Below are positions 1 through 7,240 of a stretch of 23,982 nt of DNA, in pieces. The DNA is taken from assembly GCA_035307785.1 (NCBI GenBank), contig DATGHS010000220.1:1-23982 (forward strand), written 5' to 3'. The notes below the pieces were generated by a model. The model was given only the letters and a program-made list of their open reading frames with translations. It was not told where the DNA came from and made no database searches. Position 1 is the stretch's first letter, and each line of letters starts with the position of its first letter. The translations under genes and the position numbers were made by a program. The stretch is from DATGHS01 sp035307785. Its GTDB lineage: Bacteria; Planctomycetota; Planctomycetia; Gemmatales; Gemmataceae.

Positions 1-72
1 GACCTCACACCGACGTATTATGAAGATCGGATGCGCGCCAATTTGAAGCAGCTTGCGGAAAAAATGCGATGA
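1..72 (+). CDS. Metal ABC transporter substrate-binding protein, C-terminal end (partial)
   Basis: Only the last 23 codons and the TGA stop are in the window; the gene starts upstream. The visible tail reads DLTPTYYEDRMRANLKQLAE and so on, a pattern typical of the end of ZnuA/TroA-type periplasmic zinc or manganese binding proteins, whose last helix packs after a tyrosine-rich turn. The stop overlaps the start of the next gene as ATGA, so the two are translationally coupled, and the next gene is a metal-type ABC ATPase, which supports the call. The metal cannot be deduced from this fragment. Confidence 0.6.
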   Translation, partial: DLTPTYYEDRMRANLKQLAEKMR

Positions 73-830
73 GTTCGGCCCTAATCACGATTCGAAATCT
101 GCGCGTGCAGTTGGGCGGCAACCCGATTCTGCGCGGCATGAGTTGCGAGATTGAGCGCGGCAAGATCACCGCCCTCATCGGCTTGAACGGCAGCGGCAAG
201 ACCACGCTGCTGCGAGCGATCCTGAAGGAAGCGCCTTACGTTGGGCAGATTCAGTTCCATTGCGGGCACGATCACAGCAAGCCCACGCCGGAGCATATTG
301 GCTATGTTCCGCAGAAGCTGAATATCGACGTGCGGCTGCCGCTCACGGTGCGAGATCTGCTCGCGCTCGCCATCCAACACCGGCCGCTTTTCCTGGGCGT
401 TAGCCGCAAGACCCAGCCGGCGATCGACCGGATGCTCCAGCGCGTGTGGGCCGACCCGGCGTTGCTCGACCGGTTCGTGGAGAAAATCTCCGGCGGCGAA
501 TTGCAACGGGTGTTGCTGGGACTAGCGCTTCATCCCGAACCGGAATTGCTGCTGCTCGACGAGCCGGCCCAGGGGCTTGATTATCAGACCGATCACAAGT
601 TTTACGAATTGATTGCCGACTTGAACCGCAAGACAGGTGTAACCGTACTGCTCGTTTCGCATGATTTCAGCATCGTGTCGGTCCACGCGCATCACGTGCT
701 ATGCCTTAATGACGGCTGCATCCAGTGTCAAGGCACACCGCACGAAACGCTGACTGGCGAGGTGTTGGAGCGCGTATTCGGGGCGGATAAGAGCATTTAC
801 GAGCATGCCCATTCGCACGGTCGACCGTAA
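69..830 (+). CDS. Metal ABC transporter ATP-binding protein (ZnuC/MntB type)
   Basis: This 253-residue cytoplasmic ATPase would energise import of a divalent metal (zinc or manganese) by a binding-protein-dependent transporter. All ABC motifs are seen: Walker A GLNGSGKT at residues 38-45, signature SGGELQR from residue 141, Walker B LLLLDEP with D164 and E165, and a switch histidine in LLVSHD. Length is normal for the family. It contains histidine-rich stretches (HCGHDH near residue 60 and HAHSHG at the C-terminus), which are common in zinc or nickel handling proteins. The ATG overlaps the stop of the upstream substrate-binding gene by the ATGA arrangement. No permease gene follows within the window, so the membrane partner must lie upstream or elsewhere. 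The exact metal is inference. Confidence 0.85.
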   Translation: MSSALITIRNLRVQLGGNPILRGMSCEIERGKITALIGLNGSGKTTLLRAILKEAPYVGQIQFHCGHDHSKPTPEHIGYVPQKLNIDVRLPLTVRDLLALAIQHRPLFLGVSRKTQPAIDRMLQRVWADPALLDRFVEKISGGELQRVLLGLALHPEPELLLLDEPAQGLDYQTDHKFYELIADLNRKTGVTVLLVSHDFSIVSVHAHHVLCLNDGCIQCQGTPHETLTGEVLERVFGADKSIYEHAHSHGRP

Positions 831-851
831 CGGCGGCTTCTAGCCGCTGTT
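828..851. repeat. Stop-codon palindrome, family B copy 1
   Basis: The imperfect hairpin taacggcggct-tct-agccgctgtt begins with the TAA stop codon of the ABC ATPase gene. A perfect version (11-bp arms, 3-base loop) is found at 22937-22961, again starting at the stop codon of its gene. Both sit between convergent genes. This copy has one G-T wobble. The role could be mRNA 3'-end stabilisation or termination. Confidence 0.6.
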
Positions 852-863
852 GCAAGCCATTCC

Positions 864-908
864 AAAAACGAAACGGGCGTCGCACTTGGCGACGCCCGTT
901 TCGTTTTT
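864..908. terminator. Bidirectional rho-independent terminator
   Basis: A perfect 20-bp inverted repeat has arms at 864-883 and 889-908 and a 5-base loop. The GC-rich core (cgggcgtcgc) is flanked by an A-tract on the left and a T-tract on the right, so a U-run is made on either strand. It lies between the ATPase gene and the convergent small gene at 920-1132 and would serve both. Confidence 0.85.
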
Positions 909-919
909 AACAAGGTCGA

Positions 920-1132
920 TCAGCCAGCTTGCTGGACCACCTCGTTCAGCGGCGGCCAGTCTTTATCGGTACCCTCGTCCTCGATCTGCCGTAACTGAAT
1001 GTCGGTAATCTTGTATTGGCGAATCACGCTTTGCCGCGATTCCGGAACGCTCATAATGTTCTGGTCCTGAATCTCGGCCAACGCGCGAAAAATCTCTCGA
1101 CGTTGCTGAAGGGTCAATCGCTTTGCACGCAT
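920..1132 (-). CDS. Small conserved-type protein with a possible helix-turn-helix
   Basis: This 70-residue soluble protein starts at an ATG preceded by a good ribosome binding site (ggagaggga, about 10 bases before the start). There is no signal peptide or membrane segment. A basic N-terminal helix (RAKRLTLQQRREIFRAL) is followed by a segment patterned S-R-Q-S-V-I-R-Q-Y-K-I-T-D-I-Q-L-R-Q-I, which looks like the two helices of a helix-turn-helix (residues about 32-50), and then an acidic tail ending in DWPPL. I associate this layout with small planctomycete proteins of unknown function, but this is from memory. DNA binding is inference; no target is suggested by the neighbours. It shares the terminator at 864-908 with the convergent ATPase gene. 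Confidence 0.65.
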   Translation of the reverse strand: MRAKRLTLQQRREIFRALAEIQDQNIMSVPESRQSVIRQYKITDIQLRQIEDEGTDKDWPPLNEVVQQAG

Positions 1133-1449
1133 AACTTGGTGTCCCTCTCCGGTTTAAGCCGGTCAATACGTTACTCGCTCCTGAAGGCCAGGAGCTTCCA
1201 CCCGATCCATCTCCTGTTGCAAAAAAAGAGACATGCGCCATCCATTGGCACAAACGGTGGGAAAAACATGTCCCCGACCACCATCGTGGCAATTCCTCTC
1301 TACCCAGTATACGCGGAAGAGCACCAGGCGGTCCGGAAAATCCGAAGATTTTTGCCTGCGAAACCGCAGCAAAATCGCTAGTTTGAACGGAAATTCAGTC
1401 GGAACCACGCTTTTCGCTTTTTTGTGAAAATTGGCTTTAGAGGATTCTC
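1133..1449. other. Intergenic region between divergent genes
   Basis: These 317 bases separate the start of the small minus-strand gene from the start of the M20 amidohydrolase and must hold promoters for both. I see a short imperfect palindrome around ccggtttaagccgg (1149-1162) just upstream of the minus-strand ribosome binding site. I could not pick a convincing -35/-10 pair on either strand. Open frames here have no coding character. Confidence 0.5.
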
Positions 1450-2808
1450 ATGAACGCAACCAAGTGTCTGCTGACTGTCATTGGGGCTTTGGCGCTCTTG
1501 CTGAGAATTAGCTCGGTGCATGCCGATCAACCGACGCGCGATCCGGCCGTGCAAGCCGAAGCCGAAATCATCCGCGCCAAGATCAAAGTTGCATATGACG
1601 ACCTCGAAAAACTGTACAAGTTTATCCACTCGCATCCGGAGCTGTCGTATCAGGAGGAGCACACGGCAGCTCGGCTCGCCAAGGAAATGAAAGAGTTGGG
1701 CTTCGAGGTCACAACCAAGGTCGGCGGGCACGGTATCGTCTGCGTGCTGAAGAACGGCTCCGGCCCGACCATTCTCATCCGCACCGACATGGATGCGCTG
1801 CCGGTGACAGAGCAAACCGGCGTGCCGTATGCGAGCAAAGTGCGGGCCCGAAACCAGGCGGGGCAGGAAGTCGGCGTGATGCATGCGTGCGGCCACGACA
1901 TGCACATGACCTGCTGGGTGGGCACAGCGAAAGTCCTCACGAGCATGAAGAACCAGTGGTCCGGTACGCTCGTGTTCCTCGGCCAACCGGCCGAGGAAGT
2001 GGGGGCGGGCGCCCGTATGATGATCGAAGACGGCCTCTTTAAGCGCTTCCCGAAGCCGGACTATTGCCTGGCCTTGCATTGCGATTCGCGCTTACCGGGC
2101 GGGCATGTAAGTTATACCGAAGGCCTGGCGCTGGCAAATGTCGATACGGTGGATGTGCTCGTGAAAGGGAAGGGAGGTCATGGGGCGGCCCCGCACACGA
2201 CGATTGATCCGATCGTGCTTTCCGCCAAGATGATTCTCGACTGGCAAACCATTGTCAGCCGCGAAATCAATCCGACGGATCCAGCGGTCATCACGATCGG
2301 ATCTATCCACGGCGGCACCAAGCATAACATCATTCCTAACGAAGTGAAGATGCAGATCACGGTGCGCTCCACCAAAGACGAAGTTCGCAAGCACATTCTC
2401 GATGCCATCAAGCGCATTGCAAAGGCCGTTGCGGAAGGCGCCGGAGCACCGGAGCCGGAAGTCTCGGTGAATCTCGGTGAGTTCACGCCGGCCTGCTTGA
2501 ACGACCGCAAGCTTGTACGGCAAACCGTGCCGGTCTTCGAAGAGCTGCTAGGCAAAGACAAGGTACACGAGCGCCCACCGATGATGGGCGGCGAGGACTT
2601 CGCGCGCTACGGCCGCGAAGGCATTCCCATTTTCATCTGGTGGCTAGGCACCATTGACGGTAAGCGATGGGACGAATCGCTTCGTCCCGGTGCAAAGCCG
2701 TTGCCCTCGATGCATGCCGACAGCTACTGGCCATCGGTGCAACCGAGCATCGAAAACGGCGTGCTCACGATGAGCACGGCGGTCCTGAATCTAGTGGCAA
2801 AGAAATGA
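1450..2808 (+). CDS. Secreted M20-family amidohydrolase (N-acyl-amino-acid deacylase/carboxypeptidase)
   Basis: This 452-residue metallo-amidohydrolase of the M20D (hippurate hydrolase/IAA-amino-acid hydrolase) group would hydrolyse an N-acyl amino acid or a small peptide. It begins with a signal peptide (MNATK, hydrophobic core, likely cleavage after VHA near residue 25), so it acts outside the cytoplasm, which is less usual for the group. Family motifs are clear: HPELSYQEEH near residue 61, TDMDALPVTE, HACGHDMHM with H145, C147 and H149, PAEEVGAGA with E182 and E183, LALHCD with H210, a dimerisation domain around residues 230-350 with GGHGAAPH, and GGEDFARYG near the C-terminus. The length is somewhat above the usual 380-430, explained by the leader. 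The substrate is unknown. It stands alone and is followed by a large hairpin at 2817. Confidence 0.85.
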   Translation: MNATKCLLTVIGALALLLRISSVHADQPTRDPAVQAEAEIIRAKIKVAYDDLEKLYKFIHSHPELSYQEEHTAARLAKEMKELGFEVTTKVGGHGIVCVLKNGSGPTILIRTDMDALPVTEQTGVPYASKVRARNQAGQEVGVMHACGHDMHMTCWVGTAKVLTSMKNQWSGTLVFLGQPAEEVGAGARMMIEDGLFKRFPKPDYCLALHCDSRLPGGHVSYTEGLALANVDTVDVLVKGKGGHGAAPHTTIDPIVLSAKMILDWQTIVSREINPTDPAVITIGSIHGGTKHNIIPNEVKMQITVRSTKDEVRKHILDAIKRIAKAVAEGAGAPEPEVSVNLGEFTPACLNDRKLVRQTVPVFEELLGKDKVHERPPMMGGEDFARYGREGIPIFIWWLGTIDGKRWDESLRPGAKPLPSMHADSYWPSVQPSIENGVLTMSTAVLNLVAKK

Positions 2809-2816
2809 ATGCTTTT

Positions 2817-2885
2817 GGAGCCGGGAGCGCCAGCGAACGGATGAGGGCCCACGTCTCTCATCCGGTCGCTGGCGCTCTTGGCTCC
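2817..2885. repeat. Large intergenic inverted repeat
   Basis: Arms of 29 bases (2817-2845 and 2857-2885, starting ggagcc and ending ggctcc) surround an 11-base loop. They pair at all but one position, counting two G-U pairs. It lies 8 bases past the amidohydrolase stop and has no T-tract, so it looks more like a REP-type element or mRNA-protecting hairpin than a classical terminator. Its outer bases resemble the family C repeats at 4210 and 22040, but the core differs. Confidence 0.75.
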
Positions 2886-2919
2886 TGTCCAAATTTGCAA
2901 CATTTGCCGTAAATTCCGC

Positions 2920-2947
2920 TTGACAGGCGGTTTGGCAAAAGTATCAT
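2920..2947 (+). promoter_or_regulatory. Predicted sigma-70 type promoter for the BON-csrA unit
   Basis: A perfect TTGACA box (2920-2925) is followed after 16 bases by TATCAT (2942-2947, five of six matches to TATAAT). Transcription would start near 2954 and leave a leader of about 215 bases before the BON-like gene. The leader contains a 12-base direct repeat, caacgattgccg, at 3041-3052 and 3083-3094. Confidence 0.6.
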
Positions 2948-3171
2948 TGCAATTATCCTGGGTCCACGAAGGCCCTAATCCTTTTGTCACGAAAGCAATT
3001 CAACACCCAGTTCGTGTTAAGGGTTGTGTAGGTCCCCGCTCAACGATTGCCGGGTCTAGCGCATTCCCTCAACGTCTTGTGGCAACGATTGCCGCGCATG
3101 CTTCTTCAGTAGTCCGTTTTTCAACGTTTAGCGGAATCGTTATGCGCATTTCGCGTTCCCCAGGAGGCGTC

Positions 3172-3423
3172 ATGAGCCAATCGGTCGCTAGCAGGAATGC
3201 GCGCCCGCACGAAGCGGATGAACTGTACGAGGTGGAATCTCAGGTCCAGCGCCAGATGGAAGGGCGCGTGCAAGATTTCCGGCTCGTTCGTGAAGATCGC
3301 GGTCTGGTTCTGCTGGGACAAACCCACAGCTACTACATGAAGCAGCTAGTGCAGGAGGCTGTCCGGCAGTTCAGTGAACTGCCCATTGCCGCTAACCGGA
3401 TCGCTGTTCGCAAATTGCCTTGA
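3172..3423 (+). CDS. Small BON-like domain protein
   Basis: This 83-residue protein starts at the ATG at 3172, placed just after a strong ribosome binding site (aggagg at 3162-3167). An open frame extends further upstream but lies in what looks like an untranslated leader. The central part (about residues 30-80) follows the BON pattern: a conserved hydrophobic strand, DFRLVREDRGLVLLGQ with the G-x-V-x-L-x-G turn, a tyrosine-containing helix with KQLVQEA, and a final hydrophobic strand, ANRIAV. BON domains bind membranes or proteins in many exported proteins, but this one has no signal peptide, so it should be cytoplasmic. Single-domain BON-like proteins of this kind occur in planctomycetes; function unknown. 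It is followed 53 bases later by csrA and probably shares its transcript. Confidence 0.7.
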   Translation: MSQSVASRNARPHEADELYEVESQVQRQMEGRVQDFRLVREDRGLVLLGQTHSYYMKQLVQEAVRQFSELPIAANRIAVRKLP

Positions 3424-3476
3424 TCGGGTGGAGTTCGCTTACATTCTGAGCACACGTTTCAACTCTGGAGGAAAGT

Positions 3477-3701
3477 ATGCTGGTACTCACGCGTCGTCTG
3501 GGAGAGTCGATTGTAATTGCCGACGACATCCGCATTACCGTGGTTTCCATTCGGGGCGACCGAATCCGCCTGGGCATCGAGGCGCCGCGGTGCGTATGCA
3601 TTGAGCGGCAAGAGGTGCATGATCGCCGGCTGGCCGAGGTAGACCTGCCGGCTTCGGTCGAGTTAGGTGAGTGGATATCCAGCGAGGCTGCAAAGGCCTA
3701 G
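3477..3701 (+). CDS. csrA: CsrA carbon storage regulator (RNA-binding translational regulator)
   Basis: This 74-residue CsrA/RsmA homologue is a dimeric protein that binds GGA motifs in mRNA leaders and changes translation or stability. The N-terminus MLVLTRRLGESIVI and the core GDRIRLGIEAP match the family, including L4, R6, R7 and the key RNA-binding R44 in IERQEV. The residue before R44 is glutamate where many homologues have histidine. The length is slightly above the E. coli form (61) because of a 13-residue tail. The ribosome binding site is excellent (ggagga at 3467-3472). Because ggagga itself contains the GGA target, autoregulation is possible but is inference. The upstream partner is the BON-like gene; no flagellar genes are nearby, unlike many csrA loci. 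Confidence 0.93.
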   Translation: MLVLTRRLGESIVIADDIRITVVSIRGDRIRLGIEAPRCVCIERQEVHDRRLAEVDLPASVELGEWISSEAAKA

Positions 3702-3809
3702 GGCCGAAACAGAGAACAGGCCGCGACGCGAGCGAGATTCATGACTGGTTCGCGCCGCGTTTTTCACCATTTAGGTATTGGGACAGTAATTCGTCTCCGG
3801 AGTTTACCA

Positions 3810-4127
3810 ATGGCACGCCATAGGATTTCGATCTTCGGGTTTCTGATTCTGGTACTTTTCCTCGTGCCGACTCTGCCCGCGCGAGCCGACGAATCGAAGG
3901 GCAAAGTGAAATCGGTCAATGGTGACAAGAGCCAATTCGTAATGACCGATACCACGGGAAGAGATATCACCGTTCACCTCAAGAAAGACGGCAAAGTGTT
4001 GGTAAACGAAAAGGCGGCGAAGATAACTGATTTGCAGGCGGGCGATCTCGTCATCGTAAGTTGCAATAGCGTGGGCAACGAACCGCTGGAAGCCAGCGAG
4101 GTGCGCGCCACTCGACAGGGGAAGTGA
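3810..4127 (+). CDS. Small exported protein, possibly OB-like fold
   Basis: This 105-residue protein starts at the ATG at 3810, seven bases after ccggag; the open frame runs further upstream but this start gives a clean signal peptide (MARHR, hydrophobic LILVLFLV, cleavage after ARA near residue 27). The mature part is a repetitive beta-strand pattern, KGKVKSVNGDKSQFVMTD, TGRDITVHLKKDGKVLV, ITDLQAGDLVIVSC, EASEVRATR, which resembles small exported beta-barrel (OB-like, DUF5666-type) domains. No enzymatic motif is visible. It lies about 100 bases after csrA and may be transcribed separately. The function is unknown; the location is periplasm or paryphoplasm by inference. Confidence 0.7.
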   Translation: MARHRISIFGFLILVLFLVPTLPARADESKGKVKSVNGDKSQFVMTDTTGRDITVHLKKDGKVLVNEKAAKITDLQAGDLVIVSCNSVGNEPLEASEVRATRQGK

Positions 4128-4209
4128 TTCTGAAACATGGCTCGTAGCGATCGATCCGCTTTCGCGGGGCGGCGTGGACCGCCTAAAGGAGGTCACTACG
4201 AACTAATCG

Positions 4210-4257
4210 GAGCCCGCAGGGCGAGCAAGGGGAATCCCTTGCATGCGCTGCGGGCTC
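4210..4257. repeat. Intergenic palindrome, family C copy 1
   Basis: A two-part hairpin: the outer stem gagcccgcag/ctgcgggctc (4210-4219 with 4248-4257) encloses an inner stem gcaaggg/cccttgc (4225-4231 with 4236-4242) and a 4-base loop. The same architecture and nearly the same sequence occur at 22040-22089. It lies upstream of the cysteine desulfurase gene. Confidence 0.7.
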
Positions 4258-4303
4258 GTTGCTTCGAATACAATAGCGCCTTCCGTTGTTTCGCGAGCGA
4301 ATC

Positions 4304-5455
4304 ATGAATCCGATCTATCTCGATTACAATGCCACCACGCCGATTGATCCGGCCGTGTATGAGGCGATGTTGCCATATTTGCGCGACCAGTTCGGCAACC
4401 CGTCGTCATCACATGCATACGGCAGAGCCGCGCACGACGCCGTCGAGTGCGCGCGGCGACAAGTGGCGGAGCTACTGAACGCGAAACCGGACGAGATCGT
4501 CCTTACTGGCGGCGGCAGTGAGGCGAGCAATCACGCCATTAAGGGCGTCGTTTTCAGCAAAGTCATCGGTGGGCAATCGTTCCGGGACCTGCACGTCATC
4601 ACGAGCGCCGTTGAGCATCCGGCCACGCTTCAGCCGTGCGAGTTCTTGAAGAAGCTGGGTTGTGCGGTCACCACTCTGCCAGTGGACAAGACCGGCCGCA
4701 TCGATCCAGACGATTTGCGCCGCGCAATTCGCAAGGAGACCGTGCTCGTCACGATCATGCACAGTAACAATGAAGTGGGCACGCTTCAGCCGATACGGGA
4801 GATTGCGGCAATTGCGCGCGCAAACGGAATCCTCGTGCACACGGATGCCGCACAGTCGATGGGAAAGCTGACCGTAGAAGTGAATGAACTCGGCGTTGAT
4901 CTGTTGACCGTCGCGGGGCATAAGCTCTATGCCCCAAAGGGCATTGGCGTCTTGTTCCTTCGCAGCGGCGTGCGCATTGAAAAGTTGATCCACGGGGCGG
5001 GGCATGAATCTGGCCGCCGCGCCGGCACCGAGAACGTGCCGTATATCGTTGGCCTGGGCGAAGCTGCAGCTATCGCGCAGCGGTCGTTGCCGCAGGCGAC
5101 CGAAAAACTCACGAAGTTGCGCGATCGGCTGGAGAATCGCTTGCGGCAGCAATTTGGCGATCGACTGCTGCTCAATGGCCACCGCGAATTGCGGCTGCCG
5201 AATACCCTGAATGTGTCGTTCCCGGATGAAATCGGCGCCGATTTGCTGGCCCGTACGCCGGAAGTTGCTGCCTCAACCGGTTCGGCGTGCCACGAGGGAA
5301 AAATCAAGCTGTCACCGGTTTTGGCGGCTATGGGCGTGCCGGCAGAGATCGGCCAGGGCGCCATCCGGCTCAGCGTCGGGAGATTCACGACGGAAGAAGA
5401 TGTGAATAAGGCTGCGGATGCGCTGGTGCGTACAGTGAGCAGCAAAATATCGTAG
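4304..5455 (+). CDS. Cysteine desulfurase (NifS/IscS family)
   Basis: This 383-residue pyridoxal-phosphate enzyme takes sulfur from L-cysteine to make alanine and an enzyme persulfide for Fe-S cluster or thiocofactor assembly. The start MNPIYLDYNATTP is the classic family N-terminus; an upstream TTG in the same frame is less likely. Visible residues: H105 in VEHPA, HSNNEVGTLQP, HTDAAQS with the cofactor aspartate, AGHKLYAPKG with Schiff-base lysine K207, GRRAGTENV, and the catalytic loop STGSACHEG with C329. The loop cysteine is followed by HEG rather than the usual serine-rich stretch, and the loop is short, as in NifS-like (group I) enzymes. No scaffold gene (iscU/nifU) lies beside it, so the acceptor is unknown. 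It has no strong ribosome binding site. The gene converges on the ABC operon with a palindrome between. Confidence 0.93.
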   Translation: MNPIYLDYNATTPIDPAVYEAMLPYLRDQFGNPSSSHAYGRAAHDAVECARRQVAELLNAKPDEIVLTGGGSEASNHAIKGVVFSKVIGGQSFRDLHVITSAVEHPATLQPCEFLKKLGCAVTTLPVDKTGRIDPDDLRRAIRKETVLVTIMHSNNEVGTLQPIREIAAIARANGILVHTDAAQSMGKLTVEVNELGVDLLTVAGHKLYAPKGIGVLFLRSGVRIEKLIHGAGHESGRRAGTENVPYIVGLGEAAAIAQRSLPQATEKLTKLRDRLENRLRQQFGDRLLLNGHRELRLPNTLNVSFPDEIGADLLARTPEVAASTGSACHEGKIKLSPVLAAMGVPAEIGQGAIRLSVGRFTTEEDVNKAADALVRTVSSKIS

Positions 5456-5462
5456 GGATCTT

Positions 5463-5523
5463 GGTAGCGGAAATCGCAGGAATTCCGATTTGCGAGCCCG
5501 GAATTCTCGCGAATTCCGCTACC
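5463..5523. repeat. Intergenic palindrome, family D copy 1
   Basis: Arms of 25 bases (5463-5487 and 5499-5523), beginning ggtagcgga and ending tccgctacc, pair at 22 positions. They contain gaattc cores. A near-identical sequence with a perfect 23-bp stem lies at 18295-18354. This copy separates the convergent cysteine desulfurase and ABC permease genes. Confidence 0.8.
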
Positions 5524-5524
5524 A

Positions 5525-7240
5525 TCAAAACTCCATCGTTCTCAAGGTCCGAATTCCGACGCGGATTGGAATGGTGACCGCGCAAAAGCCGAGTGCCAGG
5601 CCGAGCAGAATGCCGCCGATAATCGCCGGGATAAATTTCTCCGGCACCTCATCTCGAAACATCAAGATGATATGATAAGGCCCCGCCATCAGGCCGATGG
5701 TCAGCACCAGGAACAGGAGGCCAGCCACGAGGTTCAGCGTGCCGCCCATTCCCACTGCAATCTTAGAAGGGTCAGTCTCGCGAAAATTCGCCAGCCAGGC
5801 GCCGAGGCCCACGCTCAGTCCGCTCAGGCCCAAGGCCAACACCGCAATGGTCACCACATGGATGACGATGGCGACCGGTTGCATAGCCAGGATCAGGTCG
5901 CTGATCAACGTCATGACTTCGGCAATCACAATCGCTCCCGACGCGGCGAAGAAGAACTTGCCCCAGATCAATCGATCTCGGCTGATCGGCAGCAAGCCGA
6001 GCACCCAGAACTTCTTCCCTTCGAGGCTGATCATTGGGTAAATGAACCGGCCCATGAATGCGCACATGAGCATCGCCATGGCGGCCAGGTTCATCAGGCT
6101 GATTCCCTGGCGAAAGCGTTCGGGAAAATCTTCGCGGTAGAACTGTCGCGAGTTCAGAATGTACAGCAATACCAGGCCGGAGAAGATCAGGATTTGCGCC
6201 CATTGCACGGGGTCGCGGCGAAACGTCCGAAAGTCTTTCACAAATAAGAGCCGCGTTGGCTTATCGAGAAAGCGCAGGGCCGACATCGCCGTTTTATCCA
6301 GCCAATGGCCGCCATAGCGTTTGCGCAACTCGGTTCCGGTGGCAATGCGGTTATAGCCCCTGCGATACAGGTAGCGGGCCGAAACGGCAGCGAGCAGATA
6401 GGCGAACAGACCGTTGCTCCAAATGAGCGCGACCGGCAACGTGACCGACTGCGGATCGCCGCGGGCCGCGGCTTGAAGGCTCTGGGTCATCCAGTGACTG
6501 GGAGCAAATGGACTGCGCGCAAATTCGAATTGCGCGAACAGATTCTGCAACGAGTCGCGATTGCCGCTGTTCAACGAATCCCTTGCGGCCATAGCAATGA
6601 CCGCCGCTCGCCAGCCAATGAAGACAAGGAACAAGACGGCGAAAACAGTGAGCGCTTGCTTGCGGCGTTGCGGTAGCAAGTTTACCAGCAGAAGGCAGGC
6701 AATGGAACCGAGCGATCCGGGCAACAACACAAAGCCCAGCAGCACGACCGGCAACACCAGGTAGAAATACCAGGAAACAGAGTAGACCAGACCATAGGCA
6801 AACAAGATGGGGCAACCGAGCAGAATGAATGCCCAGCTGCTGAACGCAGTAGCGGTTTGGAACTTGTAAGCGAAGATGCGGTCGGCCCGTGCCGGCATGC
6901 TCAAAAGGAAAGCGGTTTCCGAAGACGAGAACAAGCTGCCGTAAATGATGATGCCGCCCGAAAAGAACAACATCACCGAAAGCGACAGGAACAGAAAATC
7001 AAACAGAATGCCGATGATCCCGCCCGCAAACGGAATGCGATTGACGGCCAGCAGGCTAAATCCTTCCCAACTCGCACCGCCGACCGCGCCGGCCACCATC
7101 AGGCTGCATAGAATGATGGAAACGAGCCGAATGCGCGAGCTTGCAAAAAACTGGCGGCAAGAGTTGTTGAGCAGCCGCCACCGCAGCCGTTGAAACAGCC
7201 AGTTCTGTCGCTCGGTCAAAAGTGAAGCGGTTGCGCTCAT
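5525..7240 (-). CDS. ABC-2 type transporter permease
   Basis: This 571-residue integral membrane protein has roughly ten to twelve hydrophobic segments: around residues 38-62, 75-110, several between 125 and 215, one near 275-295, one near 350-370, and a dense group from 390 to the end. It has no ATP-binding motif. Its ATG overlaps the stop of the ATPase gene (ATGA), so the two subunits are made together. Large permeases of this type pair with CcmA/NatA-like ATPases in exporters of unknown substrate (drug, lipid or polymer). A charged cytoplasmic loop, RFLDKPTRLLFVKDFRTFRRDP (about residues 325-345), resembles the coupling region of the family. The substrate is not predictable. Confidence 0.8.
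   Translation of the reverse strand: MSATASLLTERQNWLFQRLRWRLLNNSCRQFFASSRIRLVSIILCSLMVAGAVGGASWEGFSLLAVNRIPFAGGIIGILFDFLFLSLSVMLFFSGGIIIYGSLFSSSETAFLLSMPARADRIFAYKFQTATAFSSWAFILLGCPILFAYGLVYSVSWYFYLVLPVVLLGFVLLPGSLGSIACLLLVNLLPQRRKQALTVFAVLFLVFIGWRAAVIAMAARDSLNSGNRDSLQNLFAQFEFARSPFAPSHWMTQSLQAAARGDPQSVTLPVALIWSNGLFAYLLAAVSARYLYRRGYNRIATGTELRKRYGGHWLDKTAMSALRFLDKPTRLLFVKDFRTFRRDPVQWAQILIFSGLVLLYILNSRQFYREDFPERFRQGISLMNLAAMAMLMCAFMGRFIYPMISLEGKKFWVLGLLPISRDRLIWGKFFFAASGAIVIAEVMTLISDLILAMQPVAIVIHVVTIAVLALGLSGLSVGLGAWLANFRETDPSKIAVGMGGTLNLVAGLLFLVLTIGLMAGPYHIILMFRDEVPEKFIPAIIGGILLGLALGFCAVTIPIRVGIRTLRTMEF

Noticed and set aside
2878..3171. Upstream extension of the BON-like reading frame
   Set aside because: It would begin before the consensus promoter at 2920-2947; the strong ribosome binding site at 3162-3167 places the start at 3172, and the extension has no coding character.
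4185..4193. Near-perfect Shine-Dalgarno sequence aaaggaggt
   Set aside because: No ATG, GTG or TTG lies 5-12 bases downstream; the following bases are cactacgaactaatcgg, so it does not start a gene.
4137..4307. Open frame of 56 codons from an ATG at 4137 that ends in ATGA overlapping the cysteine desulfurase start
   Set aside because: It runs straight through the family C palindrome at 4210-4257, has no ribosome binding site and an arginine/glycine-rich composition with no hydrophobic pattern, so the neat overlap is probably chance.
4472..5182. Long open frame antisense to the cysteine desulfurase gene, and similar long antisense frames elsewhere such as 1378-2079 and 11130-12506
   Set aside because: They mirror well-conserved plus-strand enzymes; long antisense frames are expected in GC-rich coding DNA and these show no motifs or ribosome binding sites.
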